Origin: Kribbella qitaiheensis
Lineage (GTDB): Bacteria; Actinomycetota; Actinomycetes; Propionibacteriales; Kribbellaceae
NCBI RefSeq assembly: GCF_014217565.1
Contig: NZ_CP043661.1
Coordinates: 806,001 to 870,000 of the forward strand
Reading direction: 5' to 3'
DNA: 64,000 nt
Below are positions 8,023-17,412 of the stretch, piece after piece. How positions within the stretch are numbered: position 1 is the stretch's first letter; every line of letters begins with the position of its first letter. The notes below the pieces were generated by a model. That model did no database searches and was not told where the DNA came from. It was given only the letters and a program-made list of their open reading frames with translations. Both the position numbers and the translations under genes were made by a program.

Positions 8023-10178
8023 TCAAGTGGACCCAGGACGACGAGGGCCCTGGAAAATACACTGTCACCCTCACCATGGATGACCCGAACGCCTCGGCGA
8101 ACACGATGAACGACTCTTACCTCGCCGCGATGGGCACGACCGTCGAGCGTCTGCAGGCGGAGCAGGACGCCATCAAGGGCGTCGTGATCACCAGCGCGAA
8201 GCAGACCTTCTTCGCCGGCGGCAATCTGCAGCTGCTGTCTCAGATCCAGCCCGAGAACGCGGCCGAGGTCTTCGCCACCCTCGAGGAGGTCAAGCGTCAA
8301 CTGCGGGTGCTCGAGACCCTCGGCGTACCGGTCGTGGCCGCGATCAACGGGGCGGCGCTCGGCGGCGGGCTGGAGATCGCTCTCGCGTGTCACCACCGGA
8401 TCGTTGCCGACGTCAACCGGATCGAGATCGGCGTTCCAGAGGTGACGCTCGGCCTGCTTCCCGGCGGTGGTGGCGTCACGCGCTCGGTCCGGATGCTCGG
8501 ACTGCAGGACGCCCTGATGAAGGTGTTGCTGCAAGGCCAGCGGATGAAGCCCGCGCACGCCAAGTCGGTCGGCATCGTCGACGAGGTCGTGCCTGCCGCC
8601 GAGCTTCTCGCCACGGCGTACCAGTGGATCAAGGACTACGACGGCGACGCGAAGCAGCCGTGGGACCGGGACGGTTACAAGATCCCGGGCGGTACGCCGT
8701 CCTCGCCGAAGCTCGCCGCGTTCCTGCCGGCCTTCCCCGCGAACCTGCGCAAGCAGCTCAAGGGCGCCCCGTACCCGGCGCCGCGCGCGATCATGAGCGC
8801 GGCCGTCGAGGGCAGTCAGGTCGACTTCGCCACCGCGAGCCGGATCGAATCGCGGTACTTCGTCGAGCTGGCGACCGGGCAGATCGCGAAGAACATGATC
8901 AACGCGTTCTTCTTCGAGCTCCAGGCGATCAACGCCGGCGCATCGCGGCCGGCCGACATTCCGCAGTACAAGGCCCGGAAGGTCGGCGTACTCGGGGCCG
9001 GGATGATGGGCGCCGGGATCGCGTACGTCTGCGCGAAGGTCGGGATCGAGGTGGTCCTGAAGGATGTCTCGCTCGAGGCCGCCGAGAAGGGCAAGGCGTA
9101 CTCCGAGAAGCTGCTCGCCAAGCAACTGCAGAAGGGCCGGACGACGGCCGGCAAGGTGGAGGAGTTCCTCAGCCTGATCACGCCGACCGTCGACCCGAAC
9201 GACCTGGCCGGCTGCGACCTGGTGATCGAGGCGGTGTTCGAGAGCGAGGAGCTCAAGCAGAAGGTCTTCGCCGAGATCGCCGGTGTGGTCGAGCCCGACG
9301 CGCTGCTCTGCTCGAACACGTCCACGCTGCCGATCACCTCGCTCGCCGACGGGATCGACCGGCCGGACGACTTCGTCGGGATGCACTTCTTCTCGCCGGT
9401 CGACCGGATGCCGCTGGTCGAGCTGATCGTGGGGGAGAAGACCTCGGACCGGGCGCTGGCGCAGGCGTACGACGTGGTCCGGCAGATCAAGAAGACGCCG
9501 ATCGTGGTGAACGACAGCCGCGGCTTCTTCACCTCGCGCGTGTTCGGCACGCTGGTGATGGAGGGCGCCGCGATGGTCGCCGAGGGCGTGAACCCGGTGA
9601 CGATCGAGCGAGCCGCTACTCAGATGGGCTTCCCGGCGCCGCCGCTGGCGATGCTCGACGAGGTGACGCTGACGCTGCCGATGAAGATCCGCGACGCGGC
9701 CCGGGCTGCCGGTGACAATGCGGGCGCCTTCGGCGACCACCCCGGCATGGCCGTCGCCGACCGGCTGGTGACCGAGTTCGACCGGCGCGGGAAGGCGGCC
9801 GGGGCCGGGTTCTACGACTATCCCGCGGACGGGCCGAAGCACCTGTGGCCGGGACTGTGGGAGCACTTCGTCAAAGACGAGGTGGACCCGCCGCTGATCG
9901 ACCTGCAGGAGCGGCTCGCGTTCGCGATGTCGCTGGAGACGGTGAAGTGCGTCGACGAAGGCGTACTGCGCTCGGTCGCCGACGCGAACATCGGCTCGAT
10001 CTTCGGCATCGGGTTCCCGCCCTTGCACGGTGGCGCGCTGCAGTACATCAACGCGTACGCCGGTGGGCCGGCCGGATTCGTCGAGCGCTCCCGCGAGCTG
10101 GCCGCGGCGTACGGCGATCGTTTCAACCCGCCGGCGCTGCTGGTGAAGAAGGCCGAGGCGGGGGAGAAGTTCGACTGA
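8019..10178 (+). CDS. FadB-type enoyl-CoA hydratase/3-hydroxyacyl-CoA dehydrogenase
   Basis: 719-residue bifunctional beta-oxidation enzyme. Residues 1 to about 300 are a crotonase domain ([10 protein letters not shown] oxyanion region; [13 protein letters not shown]; catalytic Glu in [15 protein letters not shown]). From about residue 325 an NAD-binding domain begins ([16 protein letters not shown]) with the dehydrogenase His in [15 protein letters not shown], followed by the helical C-terminal domain. The ATG at 8019 overlaps the thiolase stop. With the thiolase it forms a trifunctional complex-like pair; with the racemase and dehydrogenase it completes a beta-oxidation cycle. Confidence 0.93.
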   Translation: MIKWTQDDEGPGKYTVTLTMDDPNASANTMNDSYLAAMGTTVERLQAEQDAIKGVVITSAKQTFFAGGNLQLLSQIQPENAAEVFATLEEVKRQLRVLETLGVPVVAAINGAALGGGLEIALACHHRIVADVNRIEIGVPEVTLGLLPGGGGVTRSVRMLGLQDALMKVLLQGQRMKPAHAKSVGIVDEVVPAAELLATAYQWIKDYDGDAKQPWDRDGYKIPGGTPSSPKLAAFLPAFPANLRKQLKGAPYPAPRAIMSAAVEGSQVDFATASRIESRYFVELATGQIAKNMINAFFFELQAINAGASRPADIPQYKARKVGVLGAGMMGAGIAYVCAKVGIEVVLKDVSLEAAEKGKAYSEKLLAKQLQKGRTTAGKVEEFLSLITPTVDPNDLAGCDLVIEAVFESEELKQKVFAEIAGVVEPDALLCSNTSTLPITSLADGIDRPDDFVGMHFFSPVDRMPLVELIVGEKTSDRALAQAYDVVRQIKKTPIVVNDSRGFFTSRVFGTLVMEGAAMVAEGVNPVTIERAATQMGFPAPPLAMLDEVTLTLPMKIRDAARAAGDNAGAFGDHPGMAVADRLVTEFDRRGKAAGAGFYDYPADGPKHLWPGLWEHFVKDEVDPPLIDLQERLAFAMSLETVKCVDEGVLRSVADANIGSIFGIGFPPLHGGALQYINAYAGGPAGFVERSRELAAAYGDRFNPPALLVKKAEAGEKFD

Positions 10179-10180
10179 GT

Positions 10181-10801
10181 TCAGGCTGGGCGGCGGCCGG
10201 GATCGGCATAGCTGCCCAGATAGGTGAGCACCGCGTTGAGCGAGTTGCGGAGTGGCTCGACCCGGCGCAGCGTCTGGCTGAGCAGCAGGCCGCCCTGGAG
10301 CGCGGCGAGGAGTGACTGGGCGAGGGCGTCGGGATCGGCGTCCTCGCGCAACTCTCCGCGCGCTCGCATCGCCTCCAGGCCACGCCGGAACAGCTCGAGC
10401 CACCGCTCGTACCCGGCGGCGAGGTCGGCGCGCGTGTCGGCGTCCGACTCGACGAGTTGACCGGCCAGCGAGCCGAAGTCACAGCCGCCCTGGAAATCCC
10501 GCGCGGTCTGCCGCTCGACGACCAGGTCTGCCCAGCGCCGCCAGGCAGCGTACGAATCGAGTTCGCCGAGCTCCGGCGTCTGGTGCAGGCGCTGCATCTT
10601 GTCCGCCTGCCAGGCGATGACGTCCTTGATCAGCGTCCGCTTGTCGCGGAAGTAGTGCGTCATCTGGGATCCGCTGACGCCGGCGGCCCTGCGCACATCC
10701 TCGATCTGGGTGCCGGCCACACCTTGCTTCAGCACCAGGTCGGCAGCCACCGCGAGAATCCTCGCGCGGGTCGCCCGCCCTTTGGCCGTGAGCTCTGCCA
10801 T
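10181..10801 (-). CDS. TetR-family regulator, LmrA/YxaF-like
   Basis: 206 residues. The N-terminal HTH reads ATRARILAVAADLVLKQGVA then VRRAAGVSGSQMTHYFRDKR. The C-terminal half contains GGCDFGSLAGQLVE, resembling the ligand domain of LmrA/YxaF-type TetR proteins. It converges on the FadB gene with only 2 nt between stops. No divergent partner gene abuts it; the sugar transporter operon starts 368 nt away, so its targets are unclear. A -10-like TACCAT ends 6 nt before the ATG, suggesting a leaderless transcript. Confidence 0.88.
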   Translation of the reverse strand: MAELTAKGRATRARILAVAADLVLKQGVAGTQIEDVRRAAGVSGSQMTHYFRDKRTLIKDVIAWQADKMQRLHQTPELGELDSYAAWRRWADLVVERQTARDFQGGCDFGSLAGQLVESDADTRADLAAGYERWLELFRRGLEAMRARGELREDADPDALAQSLLAALQGGLLLSQTLRRVEPLRNSLNAVLTYLGSYADPGRRPA

Positions 10802-10807
10802 GGCGTC

Positions 10808-10813
10808 ATGGTA
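10808..10813 (-). promoter_or_regulatory. Leaderless -10 of the tetR gene
   Basis: TACCAT on the minus strand, 6 nt before the ATG at 10801. One of a set of identically placed -10 hexamers in this window. Confidence 0.55.
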
Positions 10814-11094
10814 ACGCTGCAGTGGGATCGCAATCCCATAAAATTGTCATCAACTGCTCGGGATCGTTCGAATCTGACGATTGATGTCCATTTGTGGCGA
10901 TTTCGGGAGGGTAGTCGGCGTTTCGGTCTTGCGGACGAGCCGCTTTTCCGTCAGGGTGAAGCCGCTTCTCCAACGATTAACCCAGCGGTAATGTCGCGGG
11001 GTACCGGATGGTCGACAGCTGCTGTTTCGAACTGTCACTGGTCGGCGCTGTTGCGATGTTTGGGTTAGTTGCAACGTGTCCGAAACCGGAGATG

Positions 11095-11109
11095 CTTAAC
11101 TCCGTTAAG
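11095..11109 (+). promoter_or_regulatory. Candidate operator before the sugar ABC operon
   Basis: CTTAAC-TCC-GTTAAG, a perfect 6-3-6 inverted repeat 59 nt before the solute-binding protein start. A looser GTTGC/GCAAC pair lies about 40 nt further upstream. The rest of the 367-nt gap holds no gene. The regulator is not identifiable from the sequence. Confidence 0.5.
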
Positions 11110-11168
11110 TAAATCTTCGGAACCGCTTGCGCCGCAGGGCCGCGGCGCCGCTTTCGGAGGTGTAATTC

Positions 11169-12446
11169 ATGCCAGCTCACCTGCCGTCCGCCGGGATGTC
11201 CCGGCGCGACCTGCTCAAGCGCACCGGCGGCCTGGCCGCCCTGGCCGCCTTCACCGCTGCCTGTGGCGGCAATACCGGCCGGCCATCCGACTCCGGCGGC
11301 GGAAACAAGGTCAACCTCTCGCAGTGGTACCACCAGTACGGCGAGACCGGCACCAAGGAAGCCGCGCTGAAGTACGCCAAGGCGTACACCGACGCCAGCG
11401 TCAGCGTGCAGTGGACCCCGGGCGACTACGGCAGCAAGCTGTCCTCCGGCCTGCTGTCGAACAAGGGTCCGGACGTCTTCGAGAGCCAGCTCAACATCGG
11501 CATGGTCAAGAGCAACCAGGTGGTGCCGCTGGACGACATCATTGCCGAGGTCAAGGACGACTTCCAGCCGGGCGACCTCGCAACCAACACCGTCGACGGC
11601 AAGGTCTACGGCATCCGGATGATCGTCGATCCCCAGGTCATCTACTACCGCAAGAGCCTGCTGGACAAGGCCGGGATCAAGCCGCCGGAGACGATCGACG
11701 ACCTGATCGCCGCGGCGAAGGAGCTGACCACCAACAAAGTGAAGGGCATCTTCGTCGGCAACGACGGCGGCCTCGCCCTCGGCGGACCGGCGCTCTGGTC
11801 GTCCGGCGGCAGCTACCTGACCGACGACCACAAGCCCGGGTTCACCGGTGAGCGGGCGGCGCAGGCCTTCTCCAAGCTGCACGAACTCTATGCGAGCAAG
11901 AGCGTGCTGCTCGGTTCCCCGACCGACTGGACCGACCCGGGAGCGATCAATCAGAACCTCTGTGCGATGCAGTGGATCGGCATGTGGGCGGTGCCGGGCA
12001 TGCAGAAGGCTCTCGGCGACGACCTCGGCGTGATCGCCTTCCCCGCGCTGGACGCCCAGGGCAAGCCCGCGGTGTACTCCGGCGGCTGGACGCAGTTCGT
12101 CTCCGCGAAGAGCCCGAACGTCGACGCGGCGAAGAAGCTCGTCAAATGGCTGTGGATCGACAAGCAGGACTTCCAGGAGGACTGGTCGCTCAACTACGGC
12201 TTCCACATCCCGCCCCGCAAGAGCCTGGCAGCCAAGGCCGCCAAGCTGCAGAACGGCGTCGCGGCCGACACTGTGAAGCTCAACGCCGACTATGGCCACA
12301 CCGACAACCCGGCGTGGACCCCGAAAATGGGCACCGCGTTCGGCGACATGCTCACCAACATCATCCGCAAGGGCGCCGACCCGGCCGGTGAGATCAGCAA
12401 GGCGGAGAAGACGGTCAACGCCGAGCTGAGCCGGCTGTTCGGATGA
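11169..12446 (+). CDS. Sugar ABC transporter solute-binding lipoprotein
   Basis: 425-residue family-1 extracellular solute-binding protein. The N-terminus has a twin-arginine motif (SRRDLLK) and a hydrophobic stretch ending in a lipobox (TAAC, Cys36), so it is probably a Tat-exported lipoprotein anchored outside the membrane. GGAGG lies 8 nt before the ATG at 11169. Two permeases follow with overlapping stops and starts. The substrate is probably an oligosaccharide, judged only from family and operon form. Confidence 0.9.
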   Translation: MPAHLPSAGMSRRDLLKRTGGLAALAAFTAACGGNTGRPSDSGGGNKVNLSQWYHQYGETGTKEAALKYAKAYTDASVSVQWTPGDYGSKLSSGLLSNKGPDVFESQLNIGMVKSNQVVPLDDIIAEVKDDFQPGDLATNTVDGKVYGIRMIVDPQVIYYRKSLLDKAGIKPPETIDDLIAAAKELTTNKVKGIFVGNDGGLALGGPALWSSGGSYLTDDHKPGFTGERAAQAFSKLHELYASKSVLLGSPTDWTDPGAINQNLCAMQWIGMWAVPGMQKALGDDLGVIAFPALDAQGKPAVYSGGWTQFVSAKSPNVDAAKKLVKWLWIDKQDFQEDWSLNYGFHIPPRKSLAAKAAKLQNGVAADTVKLNADYGHTDNPAWTPKMGTAFGDMLTNIIRKGADPAGEISKAEKTVNAELSRLFG

Positions 12447-13396
12447 GCACGCGCACCGCGCCGGCCCCTGTTCCCAGGGCGCCGGCGCGGAAGGGCGCCC
12501 GGCGGCCCAAGGGGATCGCGGGCAACACGCTGTCGTTCTGGCTGTTCGTCGGGCCGTTCGTCGTCGGGCTGCTGGTCTTTTCCTACGTGCCGATCATCTG
12601 GAGCCTGATCCTCAGCTTCTTCGAGGCCTACAACACCGTCACACCGTCGAAGTTCGTCGGCGTGAGCAACTACGTGGACATGCTCACCGACCGGAATTTT
12701 TTGTCCAGCCTGGGCACCTTCACGCTGTTCGCGATCTTCATCGTGCCGCTGACGTTCGTGCTGTCGCTCGCGCTGGCGTTGCTGGTGAACCAGGTCAAGA
12801 TCGCCCGCGCCTTCTTCCGCTCGGTGTTCTTCCTGCCGACGGCCTGCTCGTACGTCGTGGCGTCGCTGATCTGGCGGCTGTCGATCTTCAACGGCGTCCG
12901 GTTCGGGCTGGCGAACACGATCCTGGACTGGTTCGGCATCGACGGGATCGCCTGGCTGTCCACGGTCGACCCACCGTGGTACTGGATCCCGATCGTCTCG
13001 GTTCGGCTCTGGCTGCAGCTCGGCTTCTACATGATCCTGTTCATCGCCGGTCTGCAACGGATCTCGCCGACGCTGTACGAGGCGGCGTACGTGGACGGGG
13101 CCAAGCCTGGCTGGCAGACCTTCCGCTACATCACGTTGCCCCAACTGCGGGCCACCTCGGTCGCAGTACTGATCCTGAACCTGATCGCCGCCTACCAGGC
13201 GTTCGACGAGTTCTACAACCTGATCGGCAACGTGAACTTCGCCCGGCCGCCGCTGGTCTACCTGTACGGCATCTCGCTCGGAACGATCCAGGATCTCGGT
13301 CACGGCTCGGCCGGTGCGCTGATCCTGGCCGTGATCATCATGTTGGTCACCTTGTTGCAGAACAAGATCTTCGGCTTCGGAAAGGCGGGCGACTGA
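12443..13396 (+). CDS. Sugar ABC transporter permease, MalF/UgpA type
   Basis: 317 residues with about six transmembrane helices (first near residues 31-53). The EAA loop that contacts the ATPase is visible as YEAAYVDGAKPGWQTFRYI followed by LPQL. It overlaps the binding-protein gene (ATGA) and the second permease by one base. It forms the membrane channel with the next protein. Confidence 0.92.
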   Translation: MSTRTAPAPVPRAPARKGARRPKGIAGNTLSFWLFVGPFVVGLLVFSYVPIIWSLILSFFEAYNTVTPSKFVGVSNYVDMLTDRNFLSSLGTFTLFAIFIVPLTFVLSLALALLVNQVKIARAFFRSVFFLPTACSYVVASLIWRLSIFNGVRFGLANTILDWFGIDGIAWLSTVDPPWYWIPIVSVRLWLQLGFYMILFIAGLQRISPTLYEAAYVDGAKPGWQTFRYITLPQLRATSVAVLILNLIAAYQAFDEFYNLIGNVNFARPPLVYLYGISLGTIQDLGHGSAGALILAVIIMLVTLLQNKIFGFGKAGD

Positions 13397-14280
13397 TGGC
13401 CGCCATCGACCGTACGACGGGTGCCCCGCAACCGATCGGCTACTCCCGAACTCCGCTCGGGCTGGTGGCGCAGGTACTGCGGTGGATCGCGTTGCTGATC
13501 GCCGTGATCCTCTTCCTGCTGCCCTTCTATCTCGTACTGCGTAACGCGTTGTCCACCGAAGCGGATATCACCTCGCCGACGTGGACGTTGTTCCCCAAGG
13601 ATCTGCAATGGGGGAATCTCAAGGAGCTCTTCAACGACACCCAGGTGCCGATGGCGAGAGCGCTTTACAACTCGGCGGTGGTCGGCGTACTCGGCACGGC
13701 GGGTCAGTTGCTGCTGGCATCAATGGCCGGCTACGGCCTGGCCCGCATTCCCTATCGGCATGCGGACAAGGTGTTCTACGCGATCGTGGCGACGCTGATG
13801 ATCCCGGGTGCGGTGACGTTCATCCCGAGCTTCATCGTGGTGTCGTCGCTGGGTTGGGTCAGCACGCTGCGCGGACTCATCATCCCGACGTTGTTCAGCG
13901 GGTTCGCGGCGTTCCTGTTCCGGCAGTATTTCCTCAATTTCCCCAGGGAACTCGAGGAGGCGGCGCGGGTCGACGGCGCGGGACATTTCGGGACGTTCTG
14001 GCGAATCGTGGTGCCGAACTCGCTGCCGTTCTTCGCGGCGCTGGCGGCGATCACCTTCATCGGCAACTGGAACTCGTTCCTGTGGCCGCTGGTGATCGGA
14101 CAGGATTCGTCGTCCTGGACGATCCAGGTGGCGATGTCCACCTTTGTGACGGCGCAGACGATCAATATCCATGAGTTGTTCATGGCGGTGGCTGTTTCGA
14201 TCCTGCCACTGGTGCTGATCTTCGCGTTCCTGCAGCGGTATCTGATCCAGGGCGTCACGCAGTCCGGCATCAAGGACTGA
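13396..14280 (+). CDS. Sugar ABC transporter permease, MalG/UgpE type
   Basis: 294 residues, about six transmembrane helices (first near 31-51), EAA loop EEAARVDGAGHFGTFWRIV. The start codon shares its A with the stop of the first permease (TGATG). No ATPase gene follows; actinobacterial sugar importers of this class commonly borrow a shared MsiK-type ATPase encoded elsewhere. A strong hairpin at 14329-14355 closes the operon. Confidence 0.92.
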   Translation: MAAIDRTTGAPQPIGYSRTPLGLVAQVLRWIALLIAVILFLLPFYLVLRNALSTEADITSPTWTLFPKDLQWGNLKELFNDTQVPMARALYNSAVVGVLGTAGQLLLASMAGYGLARIPYRHADKVFYAIVATLMIPGAVTFIPSFIVVSSLGWVSTLRGLIIPTLFSGFAAFLFRQYFLNFPRELEEAARVDGAGHFGTFWRIVVPNSLPFFAALAAITFIGNWNSFLWPLVIGQDSSSWTIQVAMSTFVTAQTINIHELFMAVAVSILPLVLIFAFLQRYLIQGVTQSGIKD

Positions 14281-14328
14281 AAAGACACCCTCGCTTCGCT
14301 CGGGGAGGGGAGAGGCGGGATGGACTGC

Positions 14329-14355
14329 GGCGGGAGCCTCTGACCGGCTCCCGCC
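14329..14355. terminator. Bidirectional hairpin terminator
   Basis: GGCGGGAGCC, 7-nt loop, GGCTCCCGCC: a perfect 10-bp stem between the convergent permease and PEBP genes. Confidence 0.75.
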
Positions 14356-14368
14356 GTACCTGCTGGTG

Positions 14369-14899
14369 CTACTCGGCGATCTGGTACGTCGGGGTGATGA
14401 TCGCGCGGGCCAGCGTGTGGAAGGCGAGGTTGAAGCTGACCACGGCCGGGCTGGCGTCACCGTCGATGTCCAGCGCCTCGACGTCGATCGCGTGCACCAC
14501 GTAGAAGTAGCGGTGCACCTGGTCGCCGGCGGGCGGGGCAGCGCCGCCGTACGCCTTGCTGCCGAAGTCCGTCCGGATGTGGAAGGCGCCGTTGTCGAGC
14601 CGCTCGGTCGTGCCCGCGCCGGTCGGCAGCTCGGTGACGGTGGCGGGCAGGCCTACGAGCACCCAGTGCCAGAAGCCGGACGGCGTCGGCGCGTCCGGGT
14701 CGAAGCAGGTGACGACGAAACCCTTGGTCTCGGCCGGGAAACCCTCCCAGCTGAGCTGCGGCGACTTGTTGCCACCGGCAAACGCGTGGTCGTCGCCGAG
14801 CGGCTCGCCGTCCGCGACGTCGGTGCTGGTGACGGTGAAGGAACCGGCCTTGGGAAGCAGGTCGTACGGGTCCGGTGTGACTGGCCGATCGAGCGACAT
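14369..14899 (-). CDS. YbhB/YbcL-type phosphatidylethanolamine-binding-like protein
   Basis: 176 residues of the PEBP/Raf-kinase-inhibitor-like family. Family ligand-pocket segments are visible: [26 protein letters not shown] and [20 protein letters not shown]. Bacterial members are cytoplasmic and their physiological ligand is not established. The ATG at 14899 is preceded by GGAGGAT at good spacing; a longer frame from 14974 lacks such a site. It is divergent from cobT. Confidence 0.88.
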   Translation of the reverse strand: MSLDRPVTPDPYDLLPKAGSFTVTSTDVADGEPLGDDHAFAGGNKSPQLSWEGFPAETKGFVVTCFDPDAPTPSGFWHWVLVGLPATVTELPTGAGTTERLDNGAFHIRTDFGSKAYGGAAPPAGDQVHRYFYVVHAIDVEALDIDGDASPAVVSFNLAFHTLARAIITPTYQIAE

Positions 14900-14938
14900 C
14901 CGTGATCCTCCGGAGCTGTGGTGCGATGTGGTGTTTCC

Positions 14939-14967
14939 GACAGTACTGTCCACAGATCGGGGACAGT
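14939..14967. promoter_or_regulatory. Palindromic operator candidate between PEBP and cobT
   Basis: GACAGTACTGTC (14939-14950) is a perfect 12-bp palindrome; a further GACAGTA half-site follows at 14962-14968. It lies in the divergent promoter region of the PEBP gene (minus) and cobT (plus). The binding protein is unknown. Confidence 0.45.
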
Positions 14968-15084
14968 ATTTCAAGGGATGGGGCCGGGGCGTGTTCGTGG
15001 AGATGGGAAGATCGTTCCTGGCCGCCTCCAGGCGGCCGCGCGCCGGGTGACTTCCGGTGCGGTGAAGCTAGCTGGAGGACTGCG

Positions 15085-16161
15085 GTGGAGGAGTTTCTGG
15101 CCGGGATCGGCCCGGCGGACGAGACGGCGATGCGGGCGGCGACCGAGCGTCAACTGCTGCTGACCAAGCCGGCCGGCTCCCTCGGCGTACTGGAGGAGCT
15201 CTCGATCCGGATCGCCGGGATGACCGGAGTCTGCCCGCCGGCGGTGCCGACGCCTGCCGTCGTCACCGTGTTCGCGGCCGACCACGGGGTCCATGCGCAG
15301 GGCGTGTCCCCGTGGCCGCAGGAAGTGACCGCCGCGATGCTGGCGAACTTCGCGGCCGGTGGCGCCGCGGTGAACGCGTTCGCGGCCAACAACCGGGTCG
15401 ACGTGCGAGTGGTCGACGTCGGGGTCGCCTCGGACGTGGAGGGCCTGGACATCGTGCACGCGAAGGTGCGCGCCGGGACCCGCGATCTCTCGGTCGAGAA
15501 AGCGCTCTCTGAGGACGAGGTCCGGGCCGCCATCGGAATCGGCTTCGAGCTGGCCGGAAAGCTGGTCGGCGACGGCTATCGCTGCTTGCTGACCGGTGAC
15601 ATGGGCATCGCGAACACCACCGCGTCCGCCGCCCTGATCGCGACCTTCACCGGGGCGACGGCCGCCGATGTGACTGGTCGGGGGACGGGCATCGACGACG
15701 CCACGCTCGCTCACAAGACCGACATCGTCGCCACGGCGCTGGCGCTGCACGAAGTACCGGCTTCTGACCCGCTCGGAGCACTTGCTGCGTACGGCGGTCT
15801 GGAGCACGCCGCGCTCGCCGGCTACATCATGGGCGGAGCCGCCCACAAGGTGCCGGTGATCCTGGACGGCGTAATCGCGGGCGCCGCGGCGCTGGTCGCC
15901 CAGGCGTTCCACCCCGCAGCAGTCGAGTACTGCGTCGCCGGTCACCGCTCAGCCGAGCCCGGCCACGCGGTCGCCCTCAAAACCCTCGGACTCTCACCCC
16001 TCGTCGACCTGGACCTCCGCCTGGGCGAAGGCACCGGCGCAGTCCTGGCCTACCCCATCCTCACCTGCGCCGTCCGAGCCCTCGCCGAAATGGCCACGTT
16101 CGAATCCGCCGGCATAACCTCCGGCGAAGACGACGCTGCCGGTGGGGATGGGGTCGCGTGA
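15085..16161 (+). CDS. cobT: Nicotinate-nucleotide-dimethylbenzimidazole phosphoribosyltransferase
   Basis: 358 residues. CobT makes alpha-ribazole phosphate for the lower ligand of cobalamin. Visible family segments are KPAGSLGVLEELSIRIAGM at the start, FAADHGV, LTGDMGIANTT with GRGTGIDD, and HRSAEPGHAVALKTLGL near the end. The GTG at 15085 follows a GGAGGA site; longer in-frame starts exist but lack conserved sequence. The stop overlaps the next start (GTGA), coupling it to cysG. The 5' leader has a GGCCGCCT/AGGCGGCC hairpin (15020-15037) but no recognisable B12 box. Confidence 0.93.
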   Translation: MEEFLAGIGPADETAMRAATERQLLLTKPAGSLGVLEELSIRIAGMTGVCPPAVPTPAVVTVFAADHGVHAQGVSPWPQEVTAAMLANFAAGGAAVNAFAANNRVDVRVVDVGVASDVEGLDIVHAKVRAGTRDLSVEKALSEDEVRAAIGIGFELAGKLVGDGYRCLLTGDMGIANTTASAALIATFTGATAADVTGRGTGIDDATLAHKTDIVATALALHEVPASDPLGALAAYGGLEHAALAGYIMGGAAHKVPVILDGVIAGAAALVAQAFHPAAVEYCVAGHRSAEPGHAVALKTLGLSPLVDLDLRLGEGTGAVLAYPILTCAVRALAEMATFESAGITSGEDDAAGGDGVA

Positions 16162-17378
16162 CTGAGCAGGCGCCGTACCTGTCCGGGTTGGTGTTGACCG
16201 GGCGGCGGGTGGTTGTGGTTGGTGGTGGGGGAGTTGCTCAGCGGCGACTGCCTCGGTTGCTGGAGACCGGGGCGCAGATCGATCTGATCTCGCCTGCGAT
16301 CACGCCGACCATCGAGGGGCTGCTGACGAATCCGGATCTGCGGTGGGTTGAGCGCGGATATGCGCCGGGCGATCTCGAGGGTGCCTGGTACGTCGTGGTT
16401 GCGACGGACGATGCCGCGGTCAACGACCAGGTTTCGGCCGAGGCGGAGGAGCGGCGGATCTTCTGTGTCCGGTCCGACGACCGGGCTCGCGCTACGGCGT
16501 GGACCCCGGCGTCGGGACAGCACGATCACGTGACCATCGGCGTACTGGGCGGCGGCGATCACCGGCGCTCGGCCGCAGTACGGGACGCGATCCTGGAGGA
16601 GCTCCGGACCGGTGCGCTCGGGGCTCGTGACTCGCTGGACAAGAAGCCCGGCGTGTACCTGGTCGGCGGCGGTCCGGGCGATCCGGACCTGATCACCGTC
16701 CGCGGGCGCAGGCTGCTCGCTGAGGCGGACGTGGTGGTCGCGGACCGCCTGGCACCTCAGCCCCTGCTGGAAGAGTTGCACTCGGACGTCGAGCTGATCG
16801 ACGCGGCCAAGCTTCCCCGCGGACGATCGGCCCAGCAGGAGGAGATCAACCGGATCCTGGTCGACCGCGCCCAGCAGGGCAAGGTCGTCGTACGTCTGAA
16901 GGGTGGCGACCCGTACGTCTTCGGCCGCGGCTTCGAAGAGGCGATCGCCTGCGCCGAGGCGGGTGTGCCCTGGACAGTGGTCCCGGGAATCACCAGCTCG
17001 ATCTCCGTGCCCGCTGTATCGGGCATCCCGGTCACGCACCGCGGCGTGACCCACGAGTTCACCGTCGTCTCGGGACACATCCCACCCGGCCACCCAGACT
17101 CCCTGATCAACTGGCCGGCCCTGGCCCAGCTCCAAGGCACGCTAGTCCTGCTGATGGCGGTGGAAAACCTCCCCAAGATCACCGAAACCCTCATCCGCCA
17201 CGGACGCTCCGCAGCAACTCCCGCCGCGGCAATCGCCGACGGCACCCTCCCCGGCCAACGCATGATCACCTCCGACCTCGCTGGAATCGCCACCGCCATG
17301 TCCACCGAAGGCATCGGCGCCCCCGCCATCGTTGTCATCGGCAACGTAGTGGAAATCGCAAAACTGGTCCGCCAATGA
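16158..17378 (+). CDS. cysG: Fused siroheme synthase/uroporphyrinogen-III methyltransferase
   Basis: 406 residues. Residues 1 to about 155 are a precorrin-2 dehydrogenase/ferrochelatase-like domain (VVVVGGGGVAQRRLPRLLE). From about residue 168 follows a SUMT domain (GVYLVGGGPGDPDLITVRG, VVRLKGGDPYVFGRG, VVPGITSSISVPAVSGIPVTHR). It methylates uroporphyrinogen III to precorrin-2, the branch point to siroheme and cobalamin, matching its coupling to cobT. GTG start within the GTGA overlap. Confidence 0.93.
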   Translation: MTEQAPYLSGLVLTGRRVVVVGGGGVAQRRLPRLLETGAQIDLISPAITPTIEGLLTNPDLRWVERGYAPGDLEGAWYVVVATDDAAVNDQVSAEAEERRIFCVRSDDRARATAWTPASGQHDHVTIGVLGGGDHRRSAAVRDAILEELRTGALGARDSLDKKPGVYLVGGGPGDPDLITVRGRRLLAEADVVVADRLAPQPLLEELHSDVELIDAAKLPRGRSAQQEEINRILVDRAQQGKVVVRLKGGDPYVFGRGFEEAIACAEAGVPWTVVPGITSSISVPAVSGIPVTHRGVTHEFTVVSGHIPPGHPDSLINWPALAQLQGTLVLLMAVENLPKITETLIRHGRSAATPAAAIADGTLPGQRMITSDLAGIATAMSTEGIGAPAIVVIGNVVEIAKLVRQ

Positions 17379-17412
17379 CGCACGAGCAGGCGCTTGGCGC
17401 GGTGGTCCGCTA

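Noticed and set aside
7950..10403. 817-residue minus-strand open frame opposite the FadB gene
   Set aside because: Composition is typical of an antisense shadow (runs of Arg, Asp and Leu, no motif), and it would also cover the tetR and thiolase gene ends.
15000..15084. Possible cobalamin riboswitch before cobT
   Set aside because: A GGCCGCCT/AGGCGGCC hairpin is present, but no B12-box sequence and too little leader for the full fold.
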